The notes below the pieces were generated by a model that saw only the letters and a program-made list of their open reading frames with translations, was not told the origin of the DNA and did no database searches. The translations under genes were made by a program, and so were the position numbers. Positions 56,492 to 64,000 of a DNA stretch of 64,000 nt are shown piece by piece; the first letter of the stretch is position 1, and every line of letters begins with the position of its first letter. Location of the stretch: assembly GCA_037447655.1 (NCBI GenBank), contig JBBHKE010002370.1, forward strand, positions 408,148-472,147, in the 5' to 3' direction. The stretch comes from Zygnema cylindricum. Lineage: Eukaryota; Streptophyta; Zygnematophyceae; Zygnematales; Zygnemataceae.

Positions 56492-59400
56492 ATGGGCCCA
56501 CCCTCTACGGTGCCCACCTTCAATGGATCTAGGTTCATCTATAGAGAAGCCATGGTGATGGGAGCTTTGTGCTAAAAACGATATTGGGGTATCGTCAGTG
56601 GACAAGTGAATCGTCCAACTTCGAGAACTCCACCACGATTTGGAGGAGTAAGGTTTCCTGCAGCAACGGCTGCCTCAGTAGAGGAGGCAGATGATGGGGA
56701 CAACAGTGTGTCCAAAAAGAGGAAAGGGAAGGAGACACCCCTCACTCCTATTGCCACAGTATTGGGAGCGGCGACTGTGAAGACCGCGGAGAACGATACT
56801 CAAATATGGGAGGATGTAAACATGGCTTCCAAGAACTTTATTCTGAGGCACCTCACTCAAGCTTTGGCCACTCCTCATCTTTACATTTACAAGGCCGAGG
56901 AGTTGTGGGTGAGTTTGGTGGAGATTTATAGAGCTGGAACTATTCAGGAGCTCCAGTTGGCTAAGCAAAAGCTAATGAGTTACACTTACAAAGAAAGAAA
57001 GATGTTAGATTACTGTAATGATCTTTCTTGTTTGTATATGGAGATGGAAAATGCCGGGTGGACAGGTAGAATGAAGATGAAAGTTAACACTCTCATCATG
57101 AAGTTACCAGACGAATACGAGAACATAGTTTACCGAGTACAGAAAATGACTGATAGTTCATGGAAGTGGAATACAGTGGTCTGGATGATACTTGTGCAGG
57201 AAAACACAATCGAGATTAGGAGAGGAGGAAAGAGCATTTAAGCTCTAGCAGCAGGAGGGGACCGATGGGGGAAGGACTCAAAGAAACCGTACAAAAGGGA
57301 AAGAGATCATTATGGAGGACCGAGGCCCCCAAAGGGTCTTTGTCATTTTTGCAAAAAGTCGAGACACTTCATCGCAGATTGTGTCAAGTTCTCGGAGCTG
57401 AGGCTCCAAGAGAACCGTGGAGGGGGTTCTTCAGCAGGGAAGATAAAAGCACTTGTGGTTACAAAAGTGACAGGAGAAACCGAGGATGAGTCTTTTGAGG
57501 AGGATGGGGAGCTTCTTCTTGACGAGAGTCTGGAGGAGAAGGAGATCCCTCGGAGACAGAAGTGTGCCCTTGGAGCAATTCTGGAAGCTCCACACGAAAG
57601 ATGGATCATTAACTCACGTGCATCCATGCATATGTGTCGTGATAAGGAACTCTTCACTAAGCTAAGAAAGATCCCTATTGTAGAGATAGAGTATAGGGAT
57701 GGGAGAGTGGTTACAACAGATCTAATGGGATTATTAGAGCTGAAAGTCTTAGTGGAAGGTAAGACTTCTATACTTACATTCTCAGATGTAATCTACATTC
57801 CTCAGCTAAGTAAAAATCTTGTCTCTACGTCTGTGCCAGATGACTAAGAGTTTGATACCTTCATTAGAAAGGGAGTTTTTACAGCTAAGAATGGGGATGA
57901 AGTTTACTTCACGGCAGATAAGGGTAACCAAGGAATGTTTAGGCTTATTCTAAGTAATGAAAAGAAGAATGCTTACTATGTTGGTGTTCCTAAGTTGATG
58001 ATTTGGCATAAGCGGTTGGGACATGTGCATTTTGATAGGTTGAGGGAAATGGAAAAGCTTGGGGTAGTAGAAGGCATTGAGTTTGGGGATAATGAAATGA
58101 TGGATGATTGTAGTGGCTGTGCTCAAGGTAAATCTCACACACTTCCCTTTCCCAAAGCGGCCACATATAGAGGTGAGAAAGTTTTAGATTTGGTCCACAC
58201 CGATATTTGGGGACCTGCAAAAGTACCGTTGGTTGGAGGAAAGAGGTTTATGATGACAATAACCAATGTTTGGTCTAGATACGTTAGAGTCTACTTTCTA
58301 AAAACAAAGTCTAAAGCATCAACTTACTTCAAAGAATATAAAGCCTAGAGTGAAAAGTTTCATGAAACCCCCATTAAGAGAATAAGAAGTGATAATGGGG
58401 GGGAATATAACTCTAACCAGTTTGAGGAATATCTGAGAGATGAGAGAGTGCAGCGCCAGAAAATTGTACCATATAACCCAGAACAAAATGGACTAGCTGA
58501 GAGGTTGAATCGAACACTAGGAGAATGCATGCAGTGTGCTGGCCGACAAGAAAATTGGAAAGAGATTTTGGGCAGAAGCAATGAACTGTGCCAATTACAT
58601 TAAGAATAGAGTCCTTACCTCAGCTGTAAAGGGAGTGACACCTTATGAGAGATGGGTTGGAAGGAAACCAGATATCTCACACCTTAAAGCATTCGGTAGC
58701 CAAGTTTACAGTCTTGACACGGATAGGAAAAACTGGAAACTAGATGCTAAGGGAAAACCTGGATACTTTGTGGGATATGATGAGGATGTTAAGGGATATA
58801 GAGTCTATGACTTAGCAAAGAAAGGTATCATCTGGTCAAACACTTACTTGTCATGGATGAAAGGAAGTCATTTGACACCTTCAAATATACAAAAGAAGAT
58901 AAGAATGAGATTTGAGTCCGAAAGTGAAGAGAACTCGGTCGTTCCCAAAAAGGACATAAGTGAAACCCTGATTGCAGATTCTGGGAGAGCTGAGATACAC
59001 GAGACTCACCGGAAATCTCACATACCCTTATGGACTTCGACGAGATAGAAGACGTGGGACCAAAACCGGCTTCTATGGACAGGGAAGCCGATGAGACAGT
59101 GAGGAGAAATCCAAGACTTCTATCCATTCCAGCTTCGGAGTTTGAGGGAGGGAGAAGGAGCAGCAAAAGGATATAGGAAAAACAGGACGCTCATAAGGTA
59201 ACTAAGCTATCTCACCCAGATGAGCCTCTGTCTTACTCGGAGGTAGTGAATATTCCGGAGAAAGAAAGTTGGATTAAAGCCATAAATGATGAGATGGCCT
59301 CCATCATGGAAGCAAATACTTCGGAACTAGCGGATTGTCCTCCAGACAGAAAACATATTCGGTTTAAATGGGTGTTTAAATTAAAACTGAACTATGATAA

Positions 59401-60801
59401 TACCATTGATAGATATAAGGCTCGATTGGTAGCAAAAGGGTTCACCCAAAAGGAGGGGATTGACTATGAGGAGACCTTTGCTCCAGTTGTTTGGTTCCCG
59501 TCAGTAAGGATTCTCCTCAATCTGGCAGCAGCGGAAGATATGGAAATACACCAGATCGACATTAAGAGTGCTTTTTTTAATGGTGAGTTAGAGGAAGAAA
59601 TTTTCATGAGACAACCCGAGGGGTTCGTGGAAGAAGGAGAAGAGAGCAAAGTTTGCAGGCTCATAAAGTCCTTATATGGACTGAAGCAGGCTCCCCAACA
59701 GTGGAATAAGAAACTAGATGAGTTTCTCACCGGTCTAGGATATATCCGGATCAGCTCTGACCATTTTATCTATATGTTTAAAGATGAGAATGGTGTCATA
59801 TTTATTGCAATTTATAAGGATGATCTGCTTGTGTTGAGTAAATCTTTGGAAAAAACCGATAAGTTAAAGAAAGATCTTAGAAGCAAATTTGATATGAAAG
59901 GATTTAGGGGAGGTAAGATATACTTTGGGGATTCAAATGGAGAGAGATAGGGGGTAGAAGATTATCAAACTCTCTCAAAAAGAAGCGATAGGTAATATGC
60001 TTGAGAAATTCCAGATGGAAAATGCTAACAGTTGTACCACTCCCATAGACTTGAAAAAATGAAGTGATGGGAGTGTAGAAGGAGGAGTGATGATCTGAGA
60101 TGACCAGATGAGAGAGTTTATGAAGTCTATCCCTTATAGACAGGTTATAGGAAGTTTAATCTATTTCAGGAACTGTATCAGGCTGGATATAGCGGCAGCA
60201 GTTCGAGTACTCAGTAGGAGTCTTAATGATCCTAGGAAGAGAGACTTGGAGGCAACCAAGAGAGTCATGAGATATCTGGTGGGAACTAGAGAGTTATGGT
60301 TGCATTTGGGAGAGCGCACATTGATATCACTACTTGGAGTGATGCCAGTTATGGGGACACACCTATGAGAAGATGCACTTCTGGCTATGTGTTGTATGTT
60401 GGGGAAGGTGTTTGCTGTTGGAGCAGTAAGCAACAAAAGGTGGTTGCTCATTTTACTATGGATGTTGAGTACATGGCCTCTTATTCTGCAGTGAAAGAGT
60501 TAATGTGGGTCAAGTCCTTGCTGCAAGAACTGGGGTATATGAAGGAGGGAGTGCATGAAGTGTTTTGTGATAATCAAGCTGCCATTGCAATTAAAGCTAA
60601 TCCAAAACATCATTTTAAGGCTAAACATATGGACATAAGATTAAGTTTTGTAAGAGAAAAAGTTGGGATTAAAATCGTGAATCTTGTATATAGATCTGAT
60701 GAGGAAATGGTAGCTGGTATGATGACAAAACCAGTGCCGTATCCCAAGTTAAAATATTGCAGAGAAAAATGTGGATTAAAACTGAAATTAAAATTAGACT
60801 A
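56492..60801 (+). pseudogene. Copia-2 Gag-Pol, multiply broken
   Basis: Starts at the ATG inside the primer-binding site (56489-56502). Domains in order: Gag (56606-57241), ending at a TAA where Copia-3 has CAA; a zinc knuckle with Arg in place of Gly (CHFCKKSRHFIADC, about 57346); a protease site reading NSRAS in place of DSGAS (about 57608); an integrase finger and core (57935-58348), with a stop at 58348 and a frameshift near 58530; RT (59246-59950), whose YVDD box is YKDD; and RNase H (60108-60802) with another frameshift. Not capable of coding for an active element. Confidence 0.9.
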
Positions 60802-60815
60802 GAAAATAAGGGGAG

Positions 60816-61832
60816 TGTTAAAATTATTAATTTTATATGGTATTTTCTAGGTTTAAATTTAGTACAAATAGAAAAAGAACAAGGCGGACAGCCTGCTTCC
60901 ACCTCCTCTCTCTACCCACCATACTTGTCGTAGTCACTGAGGAAAAGAGAGGGTGGCTAAGCCATGGCTGTCCTAGCTTAAGCAGACAGGGCTAAAGAGT
61001 GACTTATATCACTCTCAACAAAAGGTTGAGTCTGGCACAACTCGAACCTCTGACCGGCAGAGCGAGGCGTAGCCGTTAGCTCTAATCAGTCTGTCGTAGA
61101 AGTCCGTTAGGGTATATTAAGTTTGATAATTATATAAACACTGTTAAAACCATGATTCCAATTAACAAGATGACGAACAGAAGAACATAGAACCAATGTT
61201 ATGTAGTGCGAACATTATCTCGCACGAAAACAAATGAATCGGACATTTGTTTTGACGGCGGACATTTAATGTCGGATTTAATCCGACGGCTTATTTCAAT
61301 GCCGAGATTGCAGAATTGTCACTTTGGCGTTTATGGACGTGGCATGACGTGGCGCCACGCGAAGGTATGACATTTGGTGGCAGGGATTCCGGCGAACATA
61401 AGGACAAGTTAAAAGTGGACACGCATCCACTCAATGGCGTTGCCGTACATAGGCCGTATAGAAAGTACATCGATCATAGTACTTTTCTGTACCCTATAGT
61501 GATCTGATTAGTTCGTACTTCAATAGATAGGGGTTGTGAGAAGGATTTAGGACTTAGAGAATTTGGTAGATAGGTACCTATCTCCCTTTAAGAGTTTGTA
61601 TAAACTTGGCATTTTTGCCGACTCATAACTTATCGGCTGGTTGGCCGTTTTCAGTAATTTTTTTTGCTACAGACTCAGGGGAGACCAGGTTGCACAAGGG
61701 TGCATTCAAATTGTCATTTTGCCTTCTTGGGCAGCAGTGGTTGTGGCTTGAAGTGGGTTAGTTAAATACTATCTAGAGGCTTCCTGTATTCTGTAGTCCA
61801 ATGGAGGACACAATGGAGGACACAGAATTGCA
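60816..61832 (+). mobile_element. Copia-2 3' LTR
   Basis: 1017 bp, TGTTAAAATTATTAA to AATTGCA, followed by GTTTA. It contains a small tandem duplication of ATGGAGGACACA near the end and an antisense tRNA-like segment at 61025-61100. Confidence 0.9.
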
Positions 61833-64000
61833 GTTTAGCCTTAGGTGTTCCTAAGTTGATGATTTGGCATAAACGATTAGAGCATGTGCATTTTGATAGG
61901 CTGAGGGAAATGAAAAAGCTTGGGGTAGTAAAAGGCATTCAGTTTGGGGATATCAAAATGATGGATGATTGTAGTTGCTGTGCTCAAGGTAAGGCTAACA
62001 GACTTCCTTTTCCCAAAGCCCCAACATATAGAGGTGAGAAAGTACTAGATCAAGTCGACACAGATATCTGGGGACCAGCAAAAGTACCTTAGGTTGGAGG
62101 AAATACGTTTATATTGACAATAATCAATAGCTAGTCTAGATACTATAGAGTCTACTTCCTAAAAACAAAGTCTAAAACATCAAGTTACTCTAAAGAATAT
62201 AAAGTCAGGAGTGAGAAGTTGCATGGAACCCCCACTAAAGGAATAAGGAGTGATAATGGATGGGAATATACCTCTAACCAATTTGAGGAATACTTGAGAG
62301 ATGAGGGAGTTCAGCACTAGAAACTGTACCATATAACCTGGGACAAAATGGGGAAGATGAGAGGTTGAAACGAACACTATGAGATAGTGCATGTAGTATG
62401 TTGGCCGAGAACAAAATAGCAAAGAGATTTTGGGTAGAGGCATGAACTGTGCCAACTACATTAAGAATAGAGTCCTTACCTCAACTGTAAAGGGAATGAC
62501 ACCTTCTGAGAGATGGGTGGGAAGGAAACCAGATATCTCTCACCTTAAAGTATTCGGTAGCCAAGTTTACAGTCTTAAGACGGATAGGAAAAACTGGAAA
62601 CTTGATGCTAAGGGAAAACCTGGATACTTTGTAGGATATGATGAGGATGTCAAGGGATATAGGGTCTATGATTTAGCAAAGAGAGATATAATTTTTGTCA
62701 AGCATCCAGTTTTCATGGATGAAGGGAATTCATTTGACCCCTTTACATATACCTAGAAGATAAGAATCAGAATTGAGTCTGAAGGTGAGGATGACTCCAT
62801 CTTTCCCGAAATGGATATGAGTGAAACATGGATCGCAGATTAAGGGGAAATCCATGATACATGAGATCAACCAAAAACCTCACATATTTCAATGGACTTT
62901 GAGGAGACAGAAGAGGAGGAACCGGAACCAGCTTCCATGGATAAGGGAGCCGATGAGACAGTAAGGAGAACTCCAAGACTTCCCTCCATTCTAGCTTCGG
63001 AGTTTGAAGGAGGGAGAAGGAGCAGCATAAGGATTCAGGAAAAACAGGTCGCTCAAAAGGTAACTAAGCTATCTCATGCAGATGAGCCTCAATCATACTC
63101 GAAAGCAGTAAACAGTCCGGAGAAAGACAAATGGATTAGAGCCATAAATGATAACATGGCCTCTATCATGGAAGCAAATACTTCGAAACTAGCGGACTAT
63201 CCTCCGGACAGAAAAGCGATTGGCTGTAAATGGGTGTTTAAACTAAAACTAAACCCAGATAATACCATTGAGAGATATAAGGCTCGATTGGTAGCCAAAG
63301 GGTTCACCCAAAAATAGGGGATTGATTATGAGGAGACTTTTGCTCCAGTTGTTCGGTTCCCATGAGTAAAGATTCTCCTCAATCTGGCAGCAGCGGAAGA
63401 CATGGAAATACACCAGATTGGATATTAAAACTGCCTTTCTTAATGGTGAGTTAGAGGAAGAAATTTTCATGAGACAACCCGAGGGGTTCGTGGAAGAAGG
63501 AGAAGAGAGCAAAGTCTGCAGGCTCATAAAGTCCTTATATGGACTAAAGCAGGCTCCCCGACAGTGGAATAAGAAACTAGATGAGTTTCTTACCGGTCTG
63601 GGATATATCCGTATCAGCTCTGACCATTCTATCTATATGTTTGAAGATGAGAATGGTGTCATTTTTATTGCAATTTATGTGGATGATCTGCTTGTGTTGA
63701 GTAAATCCTTGGAAAAGATCAATAAGTTAAAAACAGATCTTAGAAGCAGATTTGATATGAAGGATTTAGGGGAGGCAAAATATATTTTGGGGATTCAAAT
63801 GGAGAGAGATAGGGGGAAGAAGATTATCAGACTTACTCAGAAAGAAGCAATAGGTAATATGCTTGAGAAATTCCAGATGGAAAATGCTAACAGTTGTACC
63901 ACTCCCATGGACTTGAAAAAAGTAAGTGATGGGAGTGTAGAAGGAGGAGTGATGATCTTAGATGATCAAATGAGTACAGAAGAGAGATAGTTTATGAAGA
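61833..64000 (+). pseudogene. Copia-3 pol remainder, running off the window
   Basis: Resumes the outer element with the integrase finger (MIWHKRLEHVHFDRLREMKK at 61856). The integrase core is badly damaged, with stops at 62090 and several between 62110 and 62400. A GAG-linker region follows (62430-62756), then RT in two open pieces (62892-63317 and 63418-63990) with an intact YVDDLL box. The zinc finger His is preserved but the second Cys block reads CSCCAQGK. The last stop seen is at 63988. The 3' LTR lies outside. Confidence 0.88.

Overview
This is nuclear DNA of a eukaryote with a large, repeat-rich genome. The evidence is spliceosomal exon borders, LTR retrotransposons of the Ty1/copia order, hAT, Harbinger-like and Tc1/mariner-like DNA transposons, very long microsatellites and no bacterial-style gene packing. 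A streptophyte or other alga or plant is my best guess, because of the DUF659-type hAT transposase and the copia lineage, but the species cannot be named from the sequence. Host genes are few; most of the window is mobile or tandemly repeated DNA.

Positions 1-17,480 hold AT-rich repeat DNA: at least four DNA elements with matching target-site duplications (1357-2062, 2799-3971, 8584-10157 with 8798-9638 nested inside, 14690-15180), a large inverted-repeat element (about 2100-4900) and small tandem arrays. I see no supportable host gene here.

Positions 17,600-25,304 hold the most interesting object: a multi-exon gene on the minus strand, almost hidden by about 7 kb of GGGAGA/CTCTCC repeats. 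Its exons read in consistent phase across canonical splice sites. They encode a type II signal-anchor N-terminus, an HDGFGNQ/LNRTLIVPP block and an HFRGGD block, together the hallmark of the GDP-fucose O-fucosyltransferase superfamily. The low-complexity tracts sit in the introns and are pyrimidine-rich on the coding strand.

Positions 25,500-45,900 are a mosaic of nested DNA transposons and a segmental duplication (about 29,040-32,270 against 38,085-44,269). The two copies differ by a precise TA-flanked MITE in one, a complete hAT transposon with an intact 655-residue transposase in the other, and a variable 29-bp minisatellite. The last 1.45 kb of the duplication is almost identical and stops at a 10-N assembly gap. 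A GC-rich fragment with a signal peptide (37,959-38,075) looks like a captured or residual gene end.

Positions 46,127-64,000 begin with the terminal exon of an unidentified minus-strand host gene, followed by a three-level nest of copia elements: Copia-3 (oldest, outermost, running off the window) is interrupted by Copia-2, whose 5' LTR is interrupted by Copia-1 (youngest, 6443 bp, 1048-bp LTRs, 5-bp target duplication). All three carry the same primer-binding site, which matches the anticodon region of initiator tRNA-Met and overlaps the gag start codon. Copia-1 is broken by one frameshift in gag and one stop codon after the reverse transcriptase; the two older copies are multiply broken.
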